Shown here piece by piece: positions 43,695 to 51,280 of a DNA stretch of 64,000 nucleotides. Every line of letters begins with the position of its first letter. Within the stretch, counting starts at the first letter, position 1. The notes beneath the pieces were generated by a model. The model did no database searches, had not been told where the DNA came from, and saw only the letters and a program-made list of their open reading frames with translations. The position numbers and the translations under genes were made by a program. The stretch is from Catellatospora sichuanensis (GTDB lineage Bacteria; Actinomycetota; Actinomycetes; Mycobacteriales; Micromonosporaceae): contig NZ_VIQO01000034.1 of the NCBI RefSeq assembly GCF_007483665.1, forward strand, positions 86,300-150,299. The letters run 5' to 3'.

Positions 43695-44477
43695 TCAGAC
43701 CGCGGTCAGCAGGTCCGCCAGGTCGGGCAGGTCGACCGCGGCCTCGCCGAGCGGCTGCAGCGGCGTGACGGTGGCGTATCCGTCGGCCAGCAGCGCCATG
43801 TCGGTTCCGGGCTCCAGATGAGCGCCGGAGTCCTCCAGTGCGGTGCGCACGAAGCCGCTGCCGCGCTCGGCGATGCGCATCTGCACCTGGCCGAACCGGC
43901 CGAACCGGGCCCGGCACAGCCCGCGCACCTGGTCGGCGGGCAGATCGGGCACGTTCAGGTTGAGCACCGTGGACTGCGGTAGCCCGTCCAGCAGCGACAG
44001 CAGTGCGACCGCGTACACGGCGGCGGTGTCCCAGTGCCGGTCGTCGTCGGTCAGGTCCCCGTCGGCGAGGTCGAGGGAGACGGCCAGGCCGTGGCAGCCG
44101 TAGGCGGCCCCGGTCAGCGCCGCGCCGACGGTGCCGGAGTGCAGCACCGCGGGGCCGGCGTTCGCGCCGCGGTTGATGCCCGACAGCACCACCTCGGGCG
44201 GGTCCCCGAACGCGCCCCGGGTCGCGATCAGCGCCGCCATCGCCGGGGTCCCGGTGACGGCGTACGCGGGCACCCCGTCGAGTTCGGGGAGCTTGCGTTC
44301 CTCCACGATGATGCGGCCGTCCTGGGCGACGGCGCTGATCGCGGCGCTGGCGCCGCTGGAGTCGCGGGCCGGGGCCGCCACCACCACGTCGAAGCCCGCC
44401 TTGGCTGCCGCGAGCGCGAGCCGGTGCAGGCCGGGGGCCTCGATGCCGTCGTCGTTGGTGATCAGGACCCGGGTCAT
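43695..44477 (-). CDS. surE: 5'/3'-nucleotidase SurE
   Basis: A 260-residue SurE phosphatase. The signature ITNDDGIEAPGL holds the metal-binding Asp-Asp pair at residues 8-9; SGINRGANAG and HSGTVGAA supply the other metal ligands (Ser and Asn). SurE dephosphorylates nucleoside monophosphates and short polyphosphate, aiding stress survival. Its ATG overlaps the upstream sugar-kinase stop by 4 nt, so the two are co-translated. Confidence 0.95.
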   Translation of the reverse strand: MTRVLITNDDGIEAPGLHRLALAAAKAGFDVVVAAPARDSSGASAAISAVAQDGRIIVEERKLPELDGVPAYAVTGTPAMAALIATRGAFGDPPEVVLSGINRGANAGPAVLHSGTVGAALTGAAYGCHGLAVSLDLADGDLTDDDRHWDTAAVYAVALLSLLDGLPQSTVLNLNVPDLPADQVRGLCRARFGRFGQVQMRIAERGSGFVRTALEDSGAHLEPGTDMALLADGYATVTPLQPLGEAAVDLPDLADLLTAV

Positions 44478-45493
44478 GAATGCTTCACCTTCTCTGCGAG
44501 CTGTTCAGGGGACGTGTGGCCACCGCCGCGTTGGCCGCCGCCGGAGCCCGGCGGGGGAGCGCCCTCGTTGGCGCCGGGCAGCTCGGTCAGCTTGACCCTG
44601 GTGGTGAACTGGGCGATCACGTCGGCGCGGCCGGTGCCCAGGCCATGGCGGGTGACGTTGAGCGCGCCGGCGGCGGCGCCGGTGCGCACGGCCACGTCGA
44701 GGTCGCGGCCGAGCGCCAGCATCGCGGCGACCCCGGCGGTCATCGAGTCGCCCGCGCCGCGGTGGTCGGCGGGTTCCAAGCGGGGCAGCTCGACCTGGCG
44801 CACCTCGTCGTCGATGAGCACGAGTGCGGGGTGCTCGGCGCGACTGAGCACGACCGTGGCCGCGCCCTCGTCGCGCAGTCGGTGCATGGCCGCGACCAGG
44901 CCCGGAATGGTCTCCTCGGTGGCCCGGCCGTCGCGCAGGACCTCCTCGTGGGACACCTTGAGCACGTCGACGCCGCCCTCCAGGACGGCGGTCAGGTAGT
45001 CGCCCGACAGGTCCGCGACGACCTTTGTGCCGTTGCGGCGCAGGTCTCCGGCGAGCCGCCGGTACACGTCGGGCGGCAGCACCTGCGGGTCGGCGACGCC
45101 GGCCAGCATCGCGACCTCGGCGCGCAGGCCCTCGGCGAGCGCGACGTTGTAGAGCTCGTCCTGGTCGTGGCGGCTCAGCGGCTGTCCGGGTGCCTGGGCG
45201 ATCTCGGTGCGCACGCCGTCGCGGCGGTCGTGCACGTACGCGCCGTTGCGGGCGGACACGTCGATCGCGCCGACCTCCAGGCCCTCGTCGAGGATGAGGT
45301 TGCGCACCACGCGGCCGGTCTCGTCGCCGAACGCGGAGCACAGCACGACCCGTACGCCCAAGGATTTGATCATGCGGGCGACCCAGACGCCCTGCCCGCC
45401 GGCGTGCAGGTGGATCTCCTCCTCATCGCCGACCTGCTCGATGGTGACGGTGAGCTGCGGGGACGGTGAGAACACCATGACTGATTCCGGCAT
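44474..45493 (-). CDS. PfkB-family sugar kinase
   Basis: A 339-residue ribokinase/PfkB kinase. It has the N-terminal glycine motif HAGGQGVWVARMIKSLG and the C-terminal ATP/anion-hole motif HRGAGDSMTAGVA with the catalytic Asp. The overall pattern (PxxTxT-like start, GGQGxWVA) resembles 1-phosphofructokinase/tagatose-6-P kinases. The last 40 residues are Gly/Pro-rich and disordered. It is coupled to surE by a 4-nt overlap. Confidence 0.9.
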   Translation of the reverse strand: MPESVMVFSPSPQLTVTIEQVGDEEEIHLHAGGQGVWVARMIKSLGVRVVLCSAFGDETGRVVRNLILDEGLEVGAIDVSARNGAYVHDRRDGVRTEIAQAPGQPLSRHDQDELYNVALAEGLRAEVAMLAGVADPQVLPPDVYRRLAGDLRRNGTKVVADLSGDYLTAVLEGGVDVLKVSHEEVLRDGRATEETIPGLVAAMHRLRDEGAATVVLSRAEHPALVLIDDEVRQVELPRLEPADHRGAGDSMTAGVAAMLALGRDLDVAVRTGAAAGALNVTRHGLGTGRADVIAQFTTRVKLTELPGANEGAPPPGSGGGQRGGGHTSPEQLAEKVKHS

Positions 45494-45548
45494 GATCAGC
45501 GCTTACCCCGGCGGCCCGGAACTCAATCCTGTGCCGCCGGGTCGTCGA

Positions 45549-46352
45549 TCAGGTGTGCGAGGGGGTGAACGCCTGCCCGGCCCGGCGCAGCAGCGGCACC
45601 AGGTCACGCGGCGAGCCGACGATGACGTCCATCATGGCGGCGACCTGGTCGCCGGTCTCGGGGTTGGACACCCCGACCCGGAACACCTCGAAGCCCCGGT
45701 CGGCCTTGGCCCGGTCGGCCAGCGCGGTGAGTGCGGGCAGGTCGCCCAGGTCGTCGCCGAAGTACCAGACGCAGTCGAGGTCGCGGGTGGCGCTGCGCAT
45801 CACGCCGCCCTTGTCGCGCCGGATCGGCGGCTTGAGTTCGAGCACCATGCGGCCGGGCAGCGGCGCCAGGCCGTATTCGGCGGCCCGGTCGCCACCCCAG
45901 CGTTCGACCTGGGGGCGCAGGTGCGGGGCGGTGCGGTAGTGCAGGGCGACCGACAGCCGCTTGTCCTCGACCAGGATGTCGGGGTCCAGTTCGGCGACGG
46001 CGCGTTTGGCGACGTCGGCGACCGCGGAGATCCATGGCACGACCTCCGGGTCGGTCCACAGGGTGCCTTGCTCGTCAAGCGACTCCATGCCGTAGAGGCC
46101 GTACAGGCGCACCGGCAGGCCGCCGAAGTGCTTGCGCAGGAACTCGACGGGGCGTCCGGACACGACCGCGACGGTGCGGATGTGCTCGGCGATCTCGGCG
46201 ACGGCCGCGACGACGCCCGGCACCGGCTCGACGCCGGCCGGGTCGTCGCGGATCTCGGACAGGGTTCCGTCGAAGTCGAAGAAGAAACCGCAGTTTTGAC
46301 GTCTTTCGGCTGCTATACGTAGTGCGTCGGTGACGCTCTGCGATTCGATCAC
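45549..46352 (-). CDS. otsB: Trehalose-6-phosphate phosphatase
   Basis: A 267-residue HAD phosphatase that makes trehalose from trehalose 6-phosphate. Motif I FFFDFDGTL has catalytic Asp26 and Asp28; VVSGRP is motif II, LELKPPIRRDKGGVM contains the conserved Lys, and YFGDDLGDLPAL is motif IV. The OtsB cap (about 85-170) includes YGLYGMES. No otsA synthase is nearby. GTG start; TAGAGT lies 6 nt upstream and overlaps the stop codon of the HD-Pnk gene, so otsB probably has its own leaderless promoter. Confidence 0.92.
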   Translation of the reverse strand: MIESQSVTDALRIAAERRQNCGFFFDFDGTLSEIRDDPAGVEPVPGVVAAVAEIAEHIRTVAVVSGRPVEFLRKHFGGLPVRLYGLYGMESLDEQGTLWTDPEVVPWISAVADVAKRAVAELDPDILVEDKRLSVALHYRTAPHLRPQVERWGGDRAAEYGLAPLPGRMVLELKPPIRRDKGGVMRSATRDLDCVWYFGDDLGDLPALTALADRAKADRGFEVFRVGVSNPETGDQVAAMMDVIVGSPRDLVPLLRRAGQAFTPSHT

Positions 46353-46358
46353 TTGCCT

Positions 46359-46364
46359 ACTCTA
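46359..46364 (-). promoter_or_regulatory. -10 element (TAGAGT) for otsB, leaderless
   Basis: TAGAGT ends 6 nt before the otsB GTG and includes the TAG stop of the preceding gene. Confidence 0.45.
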
Positions 46365-47522
46365 GGCCACCGGTGACCGCGGGATCACGTGAAGTACACG
46401 ATCATTCGTGTCCAGCCGGTGTAGGGTGTGCGACTCGGTCACGTCCGGGGTCTCCCACTTGCCGATCAGCCGGTCGATGACCGCGTTCGGCACCGGCGCC
46501 GGACGGGCCGCGTTGCGCGCCCGCAGCACCGGACCCGGCGCCTCCAGCGCGACCAGCTCCACCCGCGCCCCGTACGCCGCCGCCAGCCCGATACAGATCT
46601 CGCGGTGCTGCCGTGACACGTTCGTCGCGTTCCACACGAACGACCGCCCCGCCCGCAGGTGCCCGCGCGCCAGCTCGTGCGCCGCCCCGGCGACCGCCCG
46701 CTGGTCACCGGCCGGGTCCACGCCCGACTGCGCCCGGATCGCGTCCAGGCTGACCACCGGCAGCTCGGGCCGGTACGCGGCGAGCCAGGTGTCCTTGCCC
46801 GCCCCGGGCAGCCCGGACAGCACCGTCACGGTCAGCCGGGTGTCGTCGAAGGCCGCGTACCGCGGGTCGCGACCCGGCGTGCGGAAGTACATGAACCGTG
46901 CGTGGTCCGACGCGAACTCCCACGGCCGGTCCAGCACCCCCAGGTCCGCGCAGTACTCCCGGAACAGGTCGATGTTCTCCAGCACCGTGTCCGCGTCCGC
47001 GCAGACCCGGCCCAGGATGTCGGCGGTGGCCAGCAGCGCCAGGTCGTCGTTGCGCGCCGTCAGCGACACCCGCAGCGCGATCTGCTCCAGATCCGGGCGT
47101 TCGAGGGCCCAGAACGGCACCTGGTGGTGGCGCACCAGCGCCGTCACGTGCTCGCGCCAGTCGATCGGCGTGCCCAGCTCCCACAGCACCCGCCGGGCGG
47201 TCAGCTCGCCCCGCCGGGAGTGTCCGTGCGCGGTGACCCGCTCGCCGTCGTGCCGGGTGCAGTCGGGTTTGGCCACGTCGTGCAGCAGCACCGCGGCGAA
47301 CAACCGCACCTGCTCGGCCCGCGGCCGCTCCCGCCACTGCGGCAGTGCCGCCAGCGCCTGCGCCGCCATCCGGGTGTGCGTGAGCACGTCACCCTCGGCA
47401 TGGTGCACCGGGTCCTGCGGCACCCCGGCCAGTCGGCGCACCCAGGCGAACTCCCGCTCGACCGCCGCCCAGTCCAGCGCCCAGCCCGGCCCGGCCGGGC
47501 ACAGCCGCTCAAAGGCCTGCAT
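46362..47522 (-). CDS. HD-Pnk: HD phosphoesterase fused to polynucleotide kinase
   Basis: A 386-residue bifunctional end-healing enzyme. The N-terminal HD domain has the metal ligands His41/His49 region, His81-Asp82 (LLHDVAKPD) and His132-His133; a P-loop kinase domain follows with SGLPGAGKDT (236-245), the base Asp260 in VVSLD, and an Arg lid in NATNVSRQHREI. This order is that of Runella HD-Pnk, where the HD part removes 2',3'-phosphates and the P-loop part phosphorylates 5'-OH ends. It overlaps the RNA ligase gene by 14 nt, forming a heal-and-seal operon. Confidence 0.88.
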   Translation of the reverse strand: MQAFERLCPAGPGWALDWAAVEREFAWVRRLAGVPQDPVHHAEGDVLTHTRMAAQALAALPQWRERPRAEQVRLFAAVLLHDVAKPDCTRHDGERVTAHGHSRRGELTARRVLWELGTPIDWREHVTALVRHHQVPFWALERPDLEQIALRVSLTARNDDLALLATADILGRVCADADTVLENIDLFREYCADLGVLDRPWEFASDHARFMYFRTPGRDPRYAAFDDTRLTVTVLSGLPGAGKDTWLAAYRPELPVVSLDAIRAQSGVDPAGDQRAVAGAAHELARGHLRAGRSFVWNATNVSRQHREICIGLAAAYGARVELVALEAPGPVLRARNAARPAPVPNAVIDRLIGKWETPDVTESHTLHRLDTNDRVLHVIPRSPVA

Positions 47523-48294
47523 AGAGCACCTCCGGGTCGGCCAGGCGGTTGGCCACGATGGGCCGGTCCGCCCAGTGCGAGCCGGAGTCCAGCACCGCGG
47601 TCAGGAAACTGTGCCGCACCCACTTGTAGCGTTCCACCACCCGGCCGCCCTCCTCGACCTTGAGGTAGAGCCCTTCCATCTCGTCGGCCCGGTCGCTCTC
47701 CGCGGCGGCCCGCGCCGGGTCCACCCCGGCCTCCGCGGCGGCGTCGGCCAGACCGTCCCGCCAGCCGGGCGTACGGCACACCGACGGCCCCACCAGCCCC
47801 GTCAGCTGCTCCAGCCGGTCGAACGGGCCCGCGGCCAGCACCGGCACGCTGTGCACCGGCAGCCCGTCCAGCAGCTCCCGCCGCCGCGGCGTGTCCAGGA
47901 ACTCGCCGGTCGCCGTGTCCAGCACGTCGAACTCGCAGAAGTAGTGCGGCAGCGCGTCGTAGAAGACGGTGTGCTTGGCGTACATCCACTCGCCGTAGCA
48001 GACGAAGCGGTCGCCCAGCCGCTCCCACAGCAGCGGCGCGACCGTCGCCGCCCACGACTTGAACACCGCGAACTGCCGCTCCCGCGGCCCGCCCGACAGG
48101 TGATGCCCACGCGACTGCAGCCGCAGCCCGCCGTCGGCGGTGAAGCTGATGCCGGCGTTCGCGCCGTCCAGCTTCTCCTCGGCGACCACGTGCCGTCCGC
48201 GGATACGCGCGAACGGCACCTGGGCCATGTCCTCGTCACCCGGCTGCAGGCGCGATCCCGCCAGGTGCGGCGTCCGCGGATATTTCACGATCAC
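47509..48294 (-). CDS. ATP-dependent RNA ligase
   Basis: A 261-residue RNA ligase of the Rnl2-like nucleotidyltransferase superfamily. The adenylation motif I is EEKLDGANAG with Lys41; EWMYAKHTVFYD is motif III-like, MEGLYLKVE motif IV, and VERYKWVRHSF motif V with its two basic residues. No DNA-ligase OB domain is present. With the following HD-Pnk it can heal and seal broken RNA, for example tRNA cut by nucleases. GTG start. Divergent from a toxin-antitoxin-like pair. Confidence 0.88.
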   Translation of the reverse strand: MIVKYPRTPHLAGSRLQPGDEDMAQVPFARIRGRHVVAEEKLDGANAGISFTADGGLRLQSRGHHLSGGPRERQFAVFKSWAATVAPLLWERLGDRFVCYGEWMYAKHTVFYDALPHYFCEFDVLDTATGEFLDTPRRRELLDGLPVHSVPVLAAGPFDRLEQLTGLVGPSVCRTPGWRDGLADAAAEAGVDPARAAAESDRADEMEGLYLKVEEGGRVVERYKWVRHSFLTAVLDSGSHWADRPIVANRLADPEVLYAGL

Positions 48295-48371
48295 GTCGTA
48301 TGTTGTAGCCGTCCCCCACCCGCGCAGGCCAATGGATTACCGATGCGATGGCCCTATCAGAGAATGCGCGC

Positions 48372-48377
48372 TAGTCT
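48372..48377 (+). promoter_or_regulatory. -10 element (TAGTCT), leaderless
   Basis: TAGTCT ends 7 nt before the ATG of the antitoxin-like gene at 48385. Confidence 0.5.
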
Positions 48378-48384
48378 ATTGGGC

Positions 48385-48666
48385 ATGGGTGAGACCAAGA
48401 GCTTCTACCTGGCCGACGACGTCGTCGCGTACCTCAAGACGCACGAGAACGCCTCCGCCGAGGTGAACCGCCTGGTCCGGCGCAAGATTGCCCAGGACGC
48501 GGAGGCGGAGGCATACCAGCGCCACCACGGCGTGCCGCTGACCGAGGACCGCCGCCGCCGTGCCCGCCTGTGGGCCCGTGAGCAGCTCGACGACGCCGCC
48601 CGGCGCGCCGAGCACGGCAGCGCCGACCGTGACGAGTTGCGCCGCCGCATGGGCTGGGCGGCGTGA
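48385..48666 (+). CDS. Antitoxin-like protein (VapB type)
   Basis: A 93-residue protein whose N terminus (TKSFYLADDVVAYLKTHENA) has the strand-helix pattern of ribbon-helix-helix antitoxins and whose charged helical C terminus (RRRRARLWAREQLDDAARRA) suits toxin binding. It is translated just before, and overlaps by 4 nt, a PIN-domain protein, the normal VapBC order. DNA binding is inferred from layout, not from a strong signature. Confidence 0.7.
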   Translation: MGETKSFYLADDVVAYLKTHENASAEVNRLVRRKIAQDAEAEAYQRHHGVPLTEDRRRRARLWAREQLDDAARRAEHGSADRDELRRRMGWAA

Positions 48667-49100
48667 CCGAATCCGGCGACGGCGAGATCGGCGTCCCCCC
48701 GATCCGCCTCATCCTCGACGCCTCGGCGATCTGCGCGTTCGGCGCGCACGAGACCGTGGGCGAGATCATCGGCGAGTTCGACGACGAGGGCGAGCTGTTC
48801 GCCGTCACCTCGGCGTCCCTCGCCGAGGCGCTGGCCCGCGGCGCGGACGCGCACCTGGTCGACGTGCTGCGCACCAACGACAACTGCGTCGTGGTCGAGT
48901 CCACCGCCGACTGGCGCAGCCTGGGCAGGTTCATGGACCTCACCCGTCCCGGGCCGGACCGCCTGCACGAGCTCGCCGATTCGGACCTGACCATGCTCGC
49001 GGTGCGCACCGACGCCTACATCCTCACCGACCGCCCCGAGCGCTACACCGCGATCGTCGACTCGGTCACCACCATCCAGCTGGAAAAACCCTGGTCCTGA
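48663..49100 (+). CDS. PIN-domain ribonuclease (VapC-like toxin)
   Basis: A 145-residue PIN-like protein. Acidic residues expected at the active site are present in order: Asp19 (LILDASAIC), Glu54 (SLAEA), Asp108 (DSDLTMLA) and Asp117/Asp123 (RTDAYILTD). PIN toxins cut tRNA or rRNA. The GTG start overlaps the antitoxin-like stop (GTGA). It lies head-to-head with the RNA-repair operon, whose product could mend the kind of break a PIN nuclease makes. Confidence 0.78.
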   Translation: MTESGDGEIGVPPIRLILDASAICAFGAHETVGEIIGEFDDEGELFAVTSASLAEALARGADAHLVDVLRTNDNCVVVESTADWRSLGRFMDLTRPGPDRLHELADSDLTMLAVRTDAYILTDRPERYTAIVDSVTTIQLEKPWS

Positions 49101-49198
49101 CAGCCCTGCCCGCACCGTCGGGATAGTCCTGTCGGAAGTCGCCCGGAACCGGTATCGCGGCGAGGATTAAAGGCCGCGCAAGTGGGTAGTCGCCCGCC

Positions 49199-49555
49199 AT
49201 GACGGCGACCGGAATCCTGAGCGCAATCCTTATCGGAATCGTGATCGGCACCCTCGGCCGGCTGGTTCTCCCCGGCCGCCAGAACATCGGAGTCATTGCC
49301 ACCTTCGTGGTGGGCATCGTGGCCGCGCTGCTGGGCACCTGGGTCTCCCGCCAGATGGGCTGGGAGACCATGTGGCCGGCCCGCCTGGACTGGAACTGGG
49401 CCGGCTGGCACTTCACCTGGAGCTGGTCCGAGCTGCTGGTGCAGGTGGTCTGCGCGGTCATCGGCATCATCATCGCCATGGCCCTCACCCGCACCTTCAT
49501 AGCCGACGAAGGCGGCCGCCCCGTACGCCGCCGCCGCCGCAACACCACCACCTGA
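49199..49555 (+). CDS. GlsB/YeaQ/YmgE-family membrane protein
   Basis: A 118-residue membrane protein of the transglycosylase-associated (GlsB/YeaQ) type. The signature start is GILSAILIGIVIGTLGRLVLPGRQNIGVIAT, with three hydrophobic helices and a Trp-rich periplasmic loop (RLDWNWAGWHFTWSWSEL) inserted before the last helix, longer than usual. Members are general-stress induced. Basic C-terminal tail RRRRR. Confidence 0.85.
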   Translation: MTATGILSAILIGIVIGTLGRLVLPGRQNIGVIATFVVGIVAALLGTWVSRQMGWETMWPARLDWNWAGWHFTWSWSELLVQVVCAVIGIIIAMALTRTFIADEGGRPVRRRRRNTTT

Positions 49556-49577
49556 GACCCTCCGTGGGGGTAGGGAA

Positions 49578-49625
49578 AGGAAGGGCACCTTCACATCGCT
49601 ATGTGTTGTAGAAGGTGCCCTTCCT
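49578..49625. terminator. Bidirectional terminator, 15-bp perfect stem
   Basis: AGGAAGGGCACCTTC pairs perfectly with GAAGGTGCCCTTCCT; the loop has its own 4-bp ACAT/ATGT stem. It separates convergent genes and overlaps the leftward stop codon by 2 nt. Elements of this sort (AAGGAAGGGxACCTTC) are, from memory, repeated in Micromonospora relatives. Confidence 0.85.
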
Positions 49626-50466
49626 AACGCTTGCGGGTCTTCGACGTGCCGGTGAAGCGGCCGCCGCGGTTACGTTTGGCGGGTTCGGCGCGCGGTCCGG
49701 GGACCCTGGTGCCCGCGGGCCGTCCACGGCTCTGCCGCCCCGGCGGCATCACCCCGAACCACTGCCCGACGGCGAACGCGAGCACGACGACGTACCCCGT
49801 CGCCCACGCCGCGTCCAGGTGGTCCCCGCGCCCGAGCGCCGGACCGGCGAGCAGCGCCACCACCATGACGACGACCACCAGCAGCCGCCACCACGACAGG
49901 TCGCCGGCCGCGGACGTGCCGCCGAGCGGAGTCAGCGTCACCCCCCAGGGACGGCGGCGCAGCGTGAAGCTCGACGGCCAGATCCGGCCGTGGCCGTCGA
50001 CGTCCAGCACCGCGACACCCGCGCGGCGGTGCACCAGCACCCGGTGCTCGCCGGTCAGCTCACGCAGCCACCGTTCCCACACGACCCGCTGGTGCAGCTG
50101 CGGGGCGTCGCCACGGCGCAGCACCGCCCATACCGCATAGCCCGCCGGGGTGGTGTCGAAGTCGTCGTCCCGGCCGATCGCGTCGGCGACCCTGACCGCC
50201 CGGCCGCGCTGGCTCACCTGCGTGCCCTGCGCCAGGTGCAGGGTCAGCCGGGCGGGCCACGGGGGCGCGCCGGCTGCCAGCATCCACTGCCCGAGCCGGA
50301 CCGCCCACGCCAGCGCCAGCAGCAGCCCGAGGGGCACCAGCAGCGCGGCGTACCCGACGGGCCCGGTCCGGTACAGGAACGGCGCGGCGGCGGACAGTCC
50401 GAGCAGCGCCACGACGGTGGCCGCGACACGGCGGGGGGCGGGGACCGGTCTGATCACGACCCGCAC
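49624..50466 (-). CDS. Hypothetical membrane protein with central soluble domain
   Basis: About 280 residues. Two hydrophobic helices near the N terminus (VAATVVALLGLSAAAPFL and GYAALLVPLGLLLALAWAV), a soluble middle domain (VRVADAIGRDDDFDTTPAGY onward) and two C-terminal helices (LLVVVVMVVALLAGPAL, TGYVVVLAFAVGQWFGV), then a basic tail. No family recognised. The start is a GTG at 50466 or 50457. It follows a second membrane protein gene by 30 nt and is probably cotranscribed with it. Confidence 0.65.
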   Translation of the reverse strand: MRVVIRPVPAPRRVAATVVALLGLSAAAPFLYRTGPVGYAALLVPLGLLLALAWAVRLGQWMLAAGAPPWPARLTLHLAQGTQVSQRGRAVRVADAIGRDDDFDTTPAGYAVWAVLRRGDAPQLHQRVVWERWLRELTGEHRVLVHRRAGVAVLDVDGHGRIWPSSFTLRRRPWGVTLTPLGGTSAAGDLSWWRLLVVVVMVVALLAGPALGRGDHLDAAWATGYVVVLAFAVGQWFGVMPPGRQSRGRPAGTRVPGPRAEPAKRNRGGRFTGTSKTRKR

Positions 50467-50495
50467 CCTAGGCGCGCGCGTCAAGGCACCCGTAC

Positions 50496-51209
50496 TCAGG
50501 TCCGCGAGGCGACCAGGTCGCGGCGCAGCAGCAGGCCGACGGCCAGCACCGGCAGGCCCAGCAGCAGCCACAGCGGCCGCCCCGCCCACCACGCCCAGGA
50601 CTCGACCTCGCCGACCCGCTCGACGCTGTAGCCCTCGGTGCCGAGCACGTACGCGTCGATCTGCCGGGACTGCGCGCGCGGCTCCATCTCCTGATAGAAG
50701 AGGGTGAGCCGGCCGCGTTCGTCGCGCTCGCCCGCCCGCCACGTCGCGCCCTCGCAGTAGAAGTCGGCCCGCGGCCCGCGCCGCCAGATGGTCCCGTGGC
50801 GGCAGTCCGCGTCCATGACGGTCACCTGGACGCGCTCGCCGTACAGGCCGATGTAGTCGGCGGGCGCGAACTGGCGCATCGCGATCCCGGACACGCCCCA
50901 GCTGACGCCGGTCGCACCGGCCGCGATGACCAGGGCCAGCACGATCGCGCCGACGCGACGCGGCCGCCGCGCATCGCGGGGGGCGGCGTCGAGCAGCGCG
51001 TACCCGAACGCGATCGCCGGGACGGCGATGTTGACCATGGTCAGGCCCACCCCGGCCAGCGAGTTGGTGCACAGCACGAGCACCAGCCCGGCCGCGCCCA
51101 GCGTCCCGACCAGCATGCCCAGCCCGGCGATCGAGCTGGCGGCGACGTCGGTCGCCGTGTTGTCTTCCTCGGCCCGCCCGGCCCCCGCCCGGCCGTTCTG
51201 CTTCGCCAT
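50496..51209 (-). CDS. Hypothetical membrane protein
   Basis: A 237-residue protein with four N-terminal hydrophobic helices (about 25-120), an extracytoplasmic domain with two Cys (DADCRHGTIW, ADFYCEGATW) likely disulfide-bonded, and a final helix (PLWLLLGLPVLAVGLLL). No family recognised. First of two membrane genes transcribed leftward towards 49624. Confidence 0.7.
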   Translation of the reverse strand: MAKQNGRAGAGRAEEDNTATDVAASSIAGLGMLVGTLGAAGLVLVLCTNSLAGVGLTMVNIAVPAIAFGYALLDAAPRDARRPRRVGAIVLALVIAAGATGVSWGVSGIAMRQFAPADYIGLYGERVQVTVMDADCRHGTIWRRGPRADFYCEGATWRAGERDERGRLTLFYQEMEPRAQSRQIDAYVLGTEGYSVERVGEVESWAWWAGRPLWLLLGLPVLAVGLLLRRDLVASRT

Positions 51210-51280
51210 CGCTGTCCCTTCGACGGCAACACTCTAGAGCCGACCGGCCGATGAACAAGTCGCGAGTGGACGGTACGGCC

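Noticed and set aside
49160..49198. Sigma-B-type promoter before the GlsB/YeaQ gene
   Set aside because: GGGTAG occurs 9 nt before the ATG, but no GTTT-like -35 lies at the right distance.
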